Shown here piece by piece: positions 5,573-13,852 of a DNA stretch of 27,908 nucleotides. Positions within the stretch are counted from its first letter, which is position 1. Every line of letters starts with the position of its first letter. Both the position numbers and the translations under genes were made by a program. Under the pieces are notes generated by a model. It was not told where the DNA came from. It ran no database searches and saw only the letters and a list, made by a program, of their open reading frames with translations. Source of the DNA: UBA7887 sp964408735 (lineage in GTDB: Bacteria; Pseudomonadota; Alphaproteobacteria; UBA7887); NCBI GenBank assembly GCA_964408735.1, contig CAYPAX010000063.1, forward strand, positions 1 through 27,908, read 5' to 3'.

Positions 5573-7645
5573 ATGGCCAGCAGGCTTGGCATTGATGTCG
5601 GGGGCACTTTCACTGACCTCTTGCTGTTCGACGACGACAGCGGCGAGATCCATCTCGCCAAGACCCCGTCGACGCCTGCCGACCAATCGGTGGGAATCCT
5701 CACCGGCATAGAAAAGATCGTGACGGAGACTGGTGTCGCGCCCTCCGCCATCCGCGGGCTTCTGCACGGCACCACCGTATCGACCAATATCGTGCTCGAG
5801 GAGAAGGGCGCACGCGTCGGGCTCATCGTCACCGAGAATTTCGAGCAGGTGCTGCATATGGCGCGTTCGCAGACGCCGGGGCCGCTGGCGGGCTGGATGA
5901 TCATGATCAAGCCCGACCCCCTGGCCGATCTCGAGCTCACCCGCGGCGTGCCCGAGCGTCTGGATTCCCGCGGCAACGTGCTGACCCCGCTCGACGAGGC
6001 CCGCACCCGCGACGCCATAGCCGAGCTCATCGACGGCGGCGCGGAATCCATCACCGTCTCCCTCCTGCATTCCTACGCCAACCCGGTGCATGAGCAGCGC
6101 GTGCGCGATCTCGTGCACGAGGTCGAGGCCGATCTGCCGGTCTCTCTGTCGTCGGAAATCCTGCCCGAGTTCCGCGAATACGAGCGCGCCCTGGTGGCCG
6201 TGATGAACGCCTATGTGCGCCCCAGCATGCGCCGTTACCTGAGCAGCTTCGTCGATAAGCTCAGCGGCATCCAGTTCTCGCCGCATGTCAACATCATCCG
6301 CTCCGATGGCGGCCTGATGAGTGTCGACAGGGCCTCGGAATCACCGGTCCACACCATGTTGTCGGGGCCTGCCGGCGGTGTCTCGGGGGCGGCGTTCGTG
6401 GCCGGGCTTGCCGGCTTTCCCGATGCCCTCGGCTTCGACATGGGCGGCACCTCGACCGATGTCTCGCTGATCCGCGACGGTAAGCCGACTATCTCGCGCC
6501 AGACTTCGCTCGGTTACTACCCCATCAAGATTCCCTCGGTGGAGGTGCACAGCGTCGGCGCCGGCGGCGGCTCCATCGCCCATGTGCCGATGACCGGCGC
6601 GTTGCGCGTCGGCCCCGAGAGCGCCGGCGCCGATCCCGGGCCCGCCTGCTACGGCAAGGGCGGCGATCAGCCCACCGTGACCGACGCCAACGTGGTGCTG
6701 GGGCGCCTGCCGCCCGCTCTCCTAGGTGGCGAGATGGCGCTCGATGTGAAAGCGGCGGAGGAGGCGGTGGACAAGATCGGCCGCGCCATCGGCCTCGACA
6801 CCCACCAGGCGGCACAGGGCATTCTCGACATCGTCAACGAGAACATGTTCGGTGCGCTCAGGCTGCTGACGGTGCAGAAGGGGCTCGACCCGCGCGACTT
6901 TGCGCTCGTCGCCTTCGGTGGTGCCGGGCCGCTGCACGCCAATGCCGTCGGCATGCTGGCCGGCTCGAGCCCGGTCATCGTGCCGCCTACACCTGGCGTG
7001 CTTTCGGCCCTCGGATTTCTCTATTCCGACGTCAAGAACGAGTTCGCCCAGACCTTCATCCGCAATATCGGCGGTATCGAGTCCGGCGAGGTCAGCGAGA
7101 TTCTCGCCCGCCTCGGCAACGAAGCCCGCAACTGGCTGCGCGAGGAAGGCATCGAGGAGCGCCGCCAGGGCCTCAGCTTCGAGGTCGACGTGCGCTATTT
7201 CCGCCAGGGTTACGAATTCTCCCTCGATGTCGATCCCGAGCGCCTCGGCAATGGCGGCATGGCCGATATTGCCGAGCGCTTCGGCGGCGCTCATGAGCGC
7301 CTCTACGGCTTCCGCCTCGAACAGCCGGTAGAGCTGGTCAATCTGCGGGCGGTCGGCACGGGGCAGGTGGTCAAGATCGAGTTTCCCGCCCACGAGCCCG
7401 TCGGCCCGGATGCCTCGGCCGCCGTGGTCGAGCAGCACCAGGTCTATTTCGACGGCAATTTCTACAGTGCCAACATATACGACCGCAGCCTTTTGCAGGC
7501 TGGCCATCGCGTCTCCGGCCCGGCGGTCGTGCTGCAGAAGGATTCGACCACAGTCATCCACCCCGGCCATGTCGGCGAGGTGGACAGCTATCTCAATATT
7601 CTCATTCGTCCCGAAGGGGCGGCCATGAAGGGTGCCGAAAGATGA
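5573..7645 (+). CDS. hyuA: HyuA-type ATP-dependent hydantoinase/oxoprolinase subunit A, copy 1
   Basis: This 690-aa protein belongs to the hydantoinase A / acetone carboxylase beta / 5-oxoprolinase family. The N-terminal ASKHA phosphate motif GIDVGGTFTD is at 6-15, the HGTTVSTNIVLE segment near 65, the second phosphate motif GFDMGGTSTDVSLI near 286 and the adenosine motif SVGAGGGSIA near 325, followed by AFGGAGPLHA. The family activates cyclic amides or ketones by phosphorylation, working with HyuB. The ATG at 5573 is chosen because GGGGAAG lies about 6-12 bases upstream and the domain begins at once. The stop overlaps the hyuB1 start (ATGA), as expected for subunits made one to one. N-methylhydantoin, hydantoin, 5-oxoproline or a ketone are all possible substrates. 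Confidence 0.95.
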   Translation: MASRLGIDVGGTFTDLLLFDDDSGEIHLAKTPSTPADQSVGILTGIEKIVTETGVAPSAIRGLLHGTTVSTNIVLEEKGARVGLIVTENFEQVLHMARSQTPGPLAGWMIMIKPDPLADLELTRGVPERLDSRGNVLTPLDEARTRDAIAELIDGGAESITVSLLHSYANPVHEQRVRDLVHEVEADLPVSLSSEILPEFREYERALVAVMNAYVRPSMRRYLSSFVDKLSGIQFSPHVNIIRSDGGLMSVDRASESPVHTMLSGPAGGVSGAAFVAGLAGFPDALGFDMGGTSTDVSLIRDGKPTISRQTSLGYYPIKIPSVEVHSVGAGGGSIAHVPMTGALRVGPESAGADPGPACYGKGGDQPTVTDANVVLGRLPPALLGGEMALDVKAAEEAVDKIGRAIGLDTHQAAQGILDIVNENMFGALRLLTVQKGLDPRDFALVAFGGAGPLHANAVGMLAGSSPVIVPPTPGVLSALGFLYSDVKNEFAQTFIRNIGGIESGEVSEILARLGNEARNWLREEGIEERRQGLSFEVDVRYFRQGYEFSLDVDPERLGNGGMADIAERFGGAHERLYGFRLEQPVELVNLRAVGTGQVVKIEFPAHEPVGPDASAAVVEQHQVYFDGNFYSANIYDRSLLQAGHRVSGPAVVLQKDSTTVIHPGHVGEVDSYLNILIRPEGAAMKGAER

Positions 7646-9909
7646 CGGAGTCCGCGCAACGCCGCTCGATCTCCCTCGATGATCTGCTCAAGAGCAGCAA
7701 GGAGCAGTTCGATACGATCTTCGCCAGCCAGATGCGCGAGATCGGCCTGGTTGCCGCCGAGCGCCGTCCGCCCACCGCTGAGGATATCGCCTCCGCCAGC
7801 ATGCCCGCCGGCAATGGTGAGGCCGATGTCGGCGACCGGCTCAACGCCCAGTTCGGCGATGCCTGGACCTTCGAGGTGGTCGAGCACAAGAGCGAGCGCG
7901 GCTCGGTGACGGTGCTTTGCAAGCTCATCGTCAATGGCGCGTCGAAAATGCAGTTCGGCGCCGCGCGCATCAACGGCGATCCGGGTGCGGCGCTGCAGCG
8001 GGCGACGGATGATGCGCTGATCAAATGCGCCGCGCTGTTCGGCGAAGCGATGGAAGCCCCGCCACAGCAGGCGAAGCCGACCAGCACACCGGTATCGATG
8101 CCCGCGCGCCCGGCTGCCGCGCCCGGCAATCGCGGCCTCGACACCATCACCCTCGATCTCATCGAGAACGCGCTGCGCAATGCGCGCCACGAAATGGATG
8201 CAGTACTATTCCGCTCCGCCATGTCGCCGGTGATCCGCGAGCAGCACGACGAGTTCCCCATGATCACCGACGCCAAGGGGCGCATGATCGTCGGCCAGTT
8301 CGGCTCCTACGTCTCGGAGATGCTGCGCGAGCAGAACATGGACCTGCATCCCGGCGATATCATTTTGCAAAGCGATCCCTACAAGTGCGGCGGCGCCATC
8401 AGCCACATCAACGACTGGATGGTGCTAGTGCCGATCTTCCACGAGGGCGAAGTGGTCGGCTTCAGCTCCATGTTCGGCCACATGATGGATGTCGGCGGGC
8501 CGGTACCCGGCAGCATGCCGACGGCGGCCAGCTCGGTGTTCGGCGAAGGCATCAAGATTCCACCTCTCAAGGTCTACGAGAAGGGCGAGCCCAACAAAGC
8601 CGTGCTCGACCTCTTGATGAACAACACCCGCACCCCGGAGATGAACTACAGCGACCTGATGGCGATCATCGCCGGCAGCCGCGCCGGCGAGCGCCGGGTC
8701 ATCGAGATTTGCGACCGCTTCGGCCGCGAGACCTACAAGCAGGCTTGCGAAGCGTTGCTGGAACGCACCAACCGCGCCATGCGTCAGCTCATCGTGCAGA
8801 ACCTGCCCGAAGAGCCGCAATCTTTCGAGGACTACGTGGACGACGACGGCCTCGGCAACGGCCCCTTCAAGATGAAGCTCACGGTCTGGCGCGAGGGCGA
8901 GCACGCCTATTTCGATTGGACCGGCACGTCCGAGCAGGCGCCGGGGCCGATCAACTTCTATCTCCACGACGGCATGTTCAAGATGTTCATCGGCGTTTAC
9001 ATGATCATGGTCTTCGACCCGCAGATCCTCTTCAACGACGGCTTCTACGACCTCATCCATGTGACCCTGCCCAAGGGCTCGCTGGTGCATCCCAATTTCC
9101 CGGCCGCTCTGGGCTGCCGTACACACGCCCTGGCGCGCCAGTTCGACGTGCTCGGCGGCGCGCTCAGCAAGAAGGCGCCGGAGATGGCCACCGCCGCCGG
9201 CTATGGCTCCAGCCCGCACTTCCTCTATTCGGGCGTCGACGGGGAAGGCCAACCTTTCCAGCTCATGGAAATTCTCTATGGCGGCATTCCCGGTCGCCCC
9301 ATCGGCGACGGCATGGATGGCCATTCCTGGTGGCCGCTGTTCGAGAACATTCCTGCCGAGTATCTGGAGAGCTACTACCCGATGCTAATAGATGGCTATA
9401 CCACCATCGCCGACAGCGGCGGCGCCGGCCTCCATCGTGGCGGTAACGGTGTCGAGAAGATCTATCTGCTGCGGTCGGAGGGCGAAATATCAATCCATGA
9501 CGACAGGCACTTGACACAGCCCTGGGGTATCCTCGGCGGCAGGCCGGGGGCGTGTTCGGAAAAGTGGCTGCTGCGTGCCGACGGCTCGCGTGAGGCGCTG
9601 CCGTCCAAGATCGACAACGTCAAGGTCCGCGACGGCGACCGCGTCATCTTCCGCACCGCCGGTGGTGGCGGTTGGGGGAACCCGCTGGAGCGGGAGCCCC
9701 AGCAAGTGCGTGCCGATGTCGCGCGGCGGCTGGTCAGTCGCGAGGCCGCGCGCGAAAATTACGGCGTCGTGCTCAGCGCGGACGGTAGCAGCCTGGATAG
9801 TGCTGCCACCCGCGATTTGCGTGAGAGCATGAAGCGTGGCCGCAAGGAGGCGCCGGTGTTCGATTTCGGCGAGCGGCCATCGGCCAACGCCGCTGCGCGA
9901 ACGAGCTGA
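7642..9909 (+). CDS. hyuB: HyuB-type hydantoinase/oxoprolinase subunit B with extra N-terminal domain, copy 1
   Basis: This 755-aa protein is about 160 residues longer at the N-terminus than a typical HyuB. Residues 1-60 are helical and flexible. Residues 65-136 form the recurring small domain (GDRLNAQFGDAWTFEVVEHK, then VTVLCKLIVNG, then ALIKCAALFGEA). A Pro/Ala-rich linker runs to about 164, and the hydantoinase B domain starts at LDTITLDLIENALRNA. Family landmarks include SPVIREQHDEFPMI, GDIILQSDPYKCGGAISH, SMFGHMMDVGG, DSGGAGLHRGGNG and TAGGGGWGNP. The protein acts with HyuA to hydrolyse or carboxylate the activated substrate. The ATGA overlap with hyuA1 fixes the start and shows that the N-terminal domain is genuinely translated. 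Flotillin follows after 48 bases. Confidence 0.95.
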   Translation: MTESAQRRSISLDDLLKSSKEQFDTIFASQMREIGLVAAERRPPTAEDIASASMPAGNGEADVGDRLNAQFGDAWTFEVVEHKSERGSVTVLCKLIVNGASKMQFGAARINGDPGAALQRATDDALIKCAALFGEAMEAPPQQAKPTSTPVSMPARPAAAPGNRGLDTITLDLIENALRNARHEMDAVLFRSAMSPVIREQHDEFPMITDAKGRMIVGQFGSYVSEMLREQNMDLHPGDIILQSDPYKCGGAISHINDWMVLVPIFHEGEVVGFSSMFGHMMDVGGPVPGSMPTAASSVFGEGIKIPPLKVYEKGEPNKAVLDLLMNNTRTPEMNYSDLMAIIAGSRAGERRVIEICDRFGRETYKQACEALLERTNRAMRQLIVQNLPEEPQSFEDYVDDDGLGNGPFKMKLTVWREGEHAYFDWTGTSEQAPGPINFYLHDGMFKMFIGVYMIMVFDPQILFNDGFYDLIHVTLPKGSLVHPNFPAALGCRTHALARQFDVLGGALSKKAPEMATAAGYGSSPHFLYSGVDGEGQPFQLMEILYGGIPGRPIGDGMDGHSWWPLFENIPAEYLESYYPMLIDGYTTIADSGGAGLHRGGNGVEKIYLLRSEGEISIHDDRHLTQPWGILGGRPGACSEKWLLRADGSREALPSKIDNVKVRDGDRVIFRTAGGGGWGNPLEREPQQVRADVARRLVSREAARENYGVVLSADGSSLDSAATRDLRESMKRGRKEAPVFDFGERPSANAAARTS

Positions 9910-9957
9910 GGGGGCAAGACATGATTTCGAAGAGAGTAGGCAATAGGTGCTGGGGCA

Positions 9958-12750
9958 ATGCTTGAGCTAGGCGTCACGATCTTCATCATCGCGGTGGTCG
10001 TCATCGCGATCGTCTACATCATCTCGATCTGGATCTACAAGAGGGCGCCCGCCAATATGGGCTTCATCCGGACGGGCTTCCTCGGCACCAAGGTGTGTGT
10101 CGGGCAGGGCGCGGTGGTGCTGCCGGTGTTCCACGAGATCACCTGGGTATCGCTTGAGACTATCAAGCTTATCGTCAGCCGCGCGCGCGACCAGGCGGTA
10201 CTGACCTCGGACAAGATCCGTGTCGATGTCATCGTCGAGCTCTATGCCCATGTCGGGCGCACCGAGGACGACGTGCTGGTCGCCAGCCGCAGCCTCGGCG
10301 ACAAGACCTTCGATCCCGATCGCGTGCGCAGTCTGCTCGAAGCCAAGATCGTTAGCGCCTTGCGCAGCCATGCCGCAACGAAGACCTTGAGCGAGCTGCA
10401 CGAGAACCGCGAGGATTTCGCCAAGGCGATCAAGGGAAGCGCCATCGAGAGCTTCCAGGCCAATGGCCTGACGCTTGAAGAAGCGACCATCGTTACCCTG
10501 GAGCAGGCCGGCAAGGAATATTTCAAGACCGACAATATCTTCGATGCCGAAGGCCTGAAGATCATCACCGCGGTCACCTCCGACGCCAAGCGCAAGGTGC
10601 ACGAGACGGAGAAGCGGACCACGGTCGCCATCCGCCAGAAGGACCTCGACACCCAGCTCGAGCTGTTGGAGATCGAACGCAAGGAGGCTTTCGCCCGGGC
10701 CGGCCAGGACAAGGACGTCTCAAACGAGCAGGCGCTGCAGCTTGGACAGAAGCAGGTCTATGTGCTCGACCAGCGCATGTCGGTCGAGCAGCGCGAGATC
10801 GAGAACGAGAAAGAGCTCGAACGCATGCGCACCGAGCGCGACGTGGCCGTCACGGAAGAGGCGCAGAAACGCCAGACCAGCGAAATCCGTATGGAGCGGG
10901 CGCTGGAGGCCGAGCGCCGTGAGAAGGAGATCGCGCTCATCGCCAAGGCCAAGGAAGAGGAGCTTGCCGACGTCGAGCGCAAGCTGGAATTGGAAAAGGC
11001 CGAGCGCGACCGCCAGATTGCGCTGATCGCCAAGGCCGAGCAGGAGGAGCTTGCCGATATCGGTCGCGACCTGGCCCGCCAGCAGGCCGAGAAAGACCGC
11101 GAGATCGAGATGCTGTTCAAGGAGCAGGAGCGGCAACGCGCAGACATTCAGCGCATCACGGCGGTTACGGCAGAGGAGGAGGCGGCGCGCAAGGCCCGCC
11201 ACGCCGCGGCCGAGGACGCCGCTCTCGACATGCGCAAACGCAGCCTGGAAACGCGGCTCGCGGTTCTCGATATCGACAAGGACGAGGCGGTCGCCACTAC
11301 CCAGCAGGAGCGCGAGGTCTCGGACGAGAAGGCCCGGGTGCTGGCCGAGAAGCAACGCTTCATCATCGAGCAGCGCTGGGCCGTGCAGCAGGAGGAGATC
11401 ACCAAGGAGGAGGCGCTTGAGAGGGCGCGCATCGCCAAGGAGACGGCCGTCATCGAAGAGTCGAAGCAGCGCGAGGCCGCCGAAGTTCGCCGTGCGCTCG
11501 CCCGCGAGCAGGAAGAGCGCGACCGTGAGATAGCGCTTGTCGGCAAGGCCGAGGAACTGGAAGCGGCGAAACGCGACCGCGAGATTGCCTTGGTCGCCAA
11601 GGACGAGGCTTTGCGCATCGCCGAGGAGCGTCAGGCCAAGGCCGTCGCCCTTGAGGAGCGCGAGCGCGAGATTGCCATCATTCAGAAGGAGCAGGAACGC
11701 GAGAAGGCTGACATCCAGCGCTTTCTGGCCCGCGAGCAGGAGGAGCGCGACCGCGAGATCGCTCTGGTGCGCAAGACCCGCGAGCTGGAGAGCGCCGAGG
11801 TCGAGCGCCTGGCGACCACGGCGGAGAAGGAGCGCGCCGAACATGAGGTCGAGTCCGTGCGCGTGGTCGCCGACGAAGAGCGCGCAAAGGTTATCGAGGT
11901 GCTGGCGGCGGAAAAGCTTGCCGAGGCCCAGCGTGTCGAGGAGGAGGCCAAGGCGCAAATCTCCAGCATGCACATGCTTAGTCAATCCACGGCGCGTAAG
12001 GAAGCGGCGGCGGAGGAGGCCGAGGCCATTCTTGCCCGGGCCCGCGCCAATAGCGAGGCGCAGCAGATCGGTGCGCTGGGCATCGAGCGCGAGGCCGGCG
12101 CGGCAGGCCGGGCCGAGATGGAGATCGAAGCGCTCAGGGCGGAGAATGCCCGCCGCATGCTGGAAGCCGAGGCCGGCGGCATCGAGGCCAAGGCCGATGC
12201 CCTGAAGAAGTACAACGACGCGGCCACCTTCCTCGAGCTGGCCAAGCTGCATATCGAGGCCGAGCGCGACATCCATATCGACCAGGCCAAGGCCATGGGC
12301 AACGCCCTGCAGAACGCCCAGATCCGCATGTATGGCGGCGGCGGTGGCGACGACGGCACCATCGATACCCTGCGCGGCCTGTTCACCCGCGGCTTCGGTC
12401 TCGGCGAGGTGCTGGAGGGCGTTGCCCAGTCGCTGCCGGAAGGCCTGCGCGAGCGCTTCGCCGCCAACGGCATTCGCGGCCTTTTCGGCCGGCCCTATCC
12501 GGGTGGCTCGCTGACCCAGGCCTACGCCCAGCTGGAAGTGCTGGTGGGCAAGGCCATGCGGTCGAAGAAAGCCCGCGAGATCCCGGTCGCAGAAGCCATG
12601 CCCAAGCTGGTCGAGGCGGCGGGCGAGGACGAGGCGGGGCTGGCCGCGGTGGCCATGTTGCGCGAATTCAACCAGCAGGGCGCTTTCGACGACGTGGCCT
12701 TCGAGACCGTATGGTCCTTGTTGCAGGCCGCGGCCGCCAAGCTCGATTGA
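9958..12750 (+). CDS. Giant flotillin-like (SPFH/band 7) protein with duplicated coiled coil
   Basis: This 930-aa protein has one N-terminal membrane helix (residues 4-28, VTIFIIAVVVIAIVYII), an SPFH domain of about 30-215 (MGFIRTGFLGTKV, KIRVDVIVELYAHV, FDAEGLKIITAV), a charged coiled coil of about 215-790, and a C-terminal segment with a Gly-rich patch (MYGGGGGDDG) and LREFNQQGAFDD. It is roughly twice the length of common bacterial flotillins because of an internal duplication (228-427 and 428-627). Flotillins scaffold membrane microdomains and bind client complexes. It lies between hyuB1 and an ABC ATPase, so it may organise the hydantoinase and importer at the membrane (inference). The ATG at 9958 is preceded by GGGG at close spacing. 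Confidence 0.92.
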   Translation: MLELGVTIFIIAVVVIAIVYIISIWIYKRAPANMGFIRTGFLGTKVCVGQGAVVLPVFHEITWVSLETIKLIVSRARDQAVLTSDKIRVDVIVELYAHVGRTEDDVLVASRSLGDKTFDPDRVRSLLEAKIVSALRSHAATKTLSELHENREDFAKAIKGSAIESFQANGLTLEEATIVTLEQAGKEYFKTDNIFDAEGLKIITAVTSDAKRKVHETEKRTTVAIRQKDLDTQLELLEIERKEAFARAGQDKDVSNEQALQLGQKQVYVLDQRMSVEQREIENEKELERMRTERDVAVTEEAQKRQTSEIRMERALEAERREKEIALIAKAKEEELADVERKLELEKAERDRQIALIAKAEQEELADIGRDLARQQAEKDREIEMLFKEQERQRADIQRITAVTAEEEAARKARHAAAEDAALDMRKRSLETRLAVLDIDKDEAVATTQQEREVSDEKARVLAEKQRFIIEQRWAVQQEEITKEEALERARIAKETAVIEESKQREAAEVRRALAREQEERDREIALVGKAEELEAAKRDREIALVAKDEALRIAEERQAKAVALEEREREIAIIQKEQEREKADIQRFLAREQEERDREIALVRKTRELESAEVERLATTAEKERAEHEVESVRVVADEERAKVIEVLAAEKLAEAQRVEEEAKAQISSMHMLSQSTARKEAAAEEAEAILARARANSEAQQIGALGIEREAGAAGRAEMEIEALRAENARRMLEAEAGGIEAKADALKKYNDAATFLELAKLHIEAERDIHIDQAKAMGNALQNAQIRMYGGGGGDDGTIDTLRGLFTRGFGLGEVLEGVAQSLPEGLRERFAANGIRGLFGRPYPGGSLTQAYAQLEVLVGKAMRSKKAREIPVAEAMPKLVEAAGEDEAGLAAVAMLREFNQQGAFDDVAFETVWSLLQAAAAKLD
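10639..11838 (+). repeat. 600-base in-frame duplication inside the flotillin gene
   Basis: Protein residues 228-427 and 428-627 align without offset at the start. LDTQLELLEIERKEA pairs with LETRLAVLDIDKDEA, then DKDVSNEQALQLGQKQ with EREVSDEKARVLAEKQ, then VLDQRMSVEQREI with IIEQRWAVQQEEI. The copies have diverged strongly, so this is an old event. Inside them the element REIALxxK recurs at residues 321, 352, 381, 523, 541, 570 and 599, mostly about 29 residues apart. Confidence 0.8.
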
Positions 12751-12757
12751 GTCCGGC

Positions 12758-13849
12758 GTGGCCGACTACGACGTCGTCCTGGAGCATGTCGACAAGACGT
12801 TCGACGGTTCCGTTCGCGCTGTCATCGACTTCAATGCCGAGATCAAGCGCGGCGAGTTCGTTGCCATGCTCGGCCCCTCGGGCTGCGGCAAGACCACGAC
12901 GCTGCGCATGATCGGCGGCCTGGAAGAGGTCACCTCGGGGCGGATTTTCATCGCCGGAAAGGACGTCACCGACCTGCCGCCGTCTCACCGCGACACCTCG
13001 ATGATGTTCCAGAGCTTCGCGCTGTTTCCCCATCGCACGGTCTTCCAGAACGTGGAATTCAGCCTCAAGATGCAGGGTCGCAGCCGCGACGAGCGCGCCA
13101 AGCCGGTCTGGGACATGCTGGAGATGGTCGGCCTGGCGGAGCTTGCTTCCCGCCGCCCGCACGACCTTTCAGGCGGTCAGCAGCAGCGCGTGGCCCTGGC
13201 GCGGGCGCTGATCAGCGGCCCCACAGTGCTGCTGTTGGATGAGCCGCTGGGCTCGCTCGACTACAACCTGCGCCAGTCGATGATCGTCGAGCTGAAGAAA
13301 ATTCAGCGCGAGCTCAACCTGACCTTCATCATGGTCACCCATTCCCAGGAAGAGGCCATGTCCATGGCCGACAAGGTCATCGTGATGAGCGACGCACTGA
13401 TCCAGCAGACCGGCACCTCGCGCCAGATCTATGAGACCCCGCGTACCCGCTTCGTCGCCGAGTTCATCGGCAACAACAACATCTTCGCCGGCACCATCCG
13501 CTCGCAAAGCGGCTCGGTGGTCTTCGTCGAGGCGGGCGAGGCGCTCTATTACGTGCCGGTGCCCGAGCACATGCGCCGCGTCGCGGTCGGCAGCGAGGTC
13601 TCCTTTTCGGTGCGCGCCGATGTCATGCATACGGGCGAGCATCCCGACATGGCCAACCGGGTCGAGGGCCGCTACATCGCCACCGAGTTCAAAGGCTCGC
13701 TGGAGACCGACGTCTTCGAGCTCGAACCCGGTCACTTCGTCCATGTCGAGCAGCACCGCAGCGCCTCCGACCGCATCTACGACATGGGCGAGCGCGAGAC
13801 CATCTGCTGGTCCTCCGAGGTTGGCGTCCTGCTCGATCAGATCGGCTGA
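12758..13849 (+). CDS. ABC importer ATPase, PotA-like (spermidine/putrescine family)
   Basis: This 363-aa ATPase has Walker A GPSGCGKTT (39-47), Q-loop MFQSFALF (Gln85), signature LSGGQQQR (137-144), Walker B LLLDEPLGSLD (158-168) and H-loop His195. The C-terminal part (about 240-363) is the TOBE-type regulatory domain seen in PotA/FbpC proteins. It starts with GTG at 12758, seven bases after the flotillin stop, so it is the last gene of the hyuAB1-flotillin operon. Its natural partners, two permeases and a binding protein, are on the other strand and end only 3 bases away. It energises uptake; polyamine-like or cyclic amide substrates are possible. Confidence 0.94.
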   Translation: MADYDVVLEHVDKTFDGSVRAVIDFNAEIKRGEFVAMLGPSGCGKTTTLRMIGGLEEVTSGRIFIAGKDVTDLPPSHRDTSMMFQSFALFPHRTVFQNVEFSLKMQGRSRDERAKPVWDMLEMVGLAELASRRPHDLSGGQQQRVALARALISGPTVLLLDEPLGSLDYNLRQSMIVELKKIQRELNLTFIMVTHSQEEAMSMADKVIVMSDALIQQTGTSRQIYETPRTRFVAEFIGNNNIFAGTIRSQSGSVVFVEAGEALYYVPVPEHMRRVAVGSEVSFSVRADVMHTGEHPDMANRVEGRYIATEFKGSLETDVFELEPGHFVHVEQHRSASDRIYDMGERETICWSSEVGVLLDQIG

Positions 13850-13852
13850 CGC

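Noticed and set aside
8025..9446. 473-aa open frame on the plus strand within hyuB1
   Set aside because: It is an Arg-rich out-of-frame shadow with no motif; the hyuB frame shows family landmarks throughout.
10720..12276. Long 518-aa open frame antisense to the flotillin gene
   Set aside because: It mirrors the repetitive Glu/Arg/Ala codons of the coiled coil, is Leu/Gly/Asp-rich without a domain, and lies wholly inside a convincing gene.
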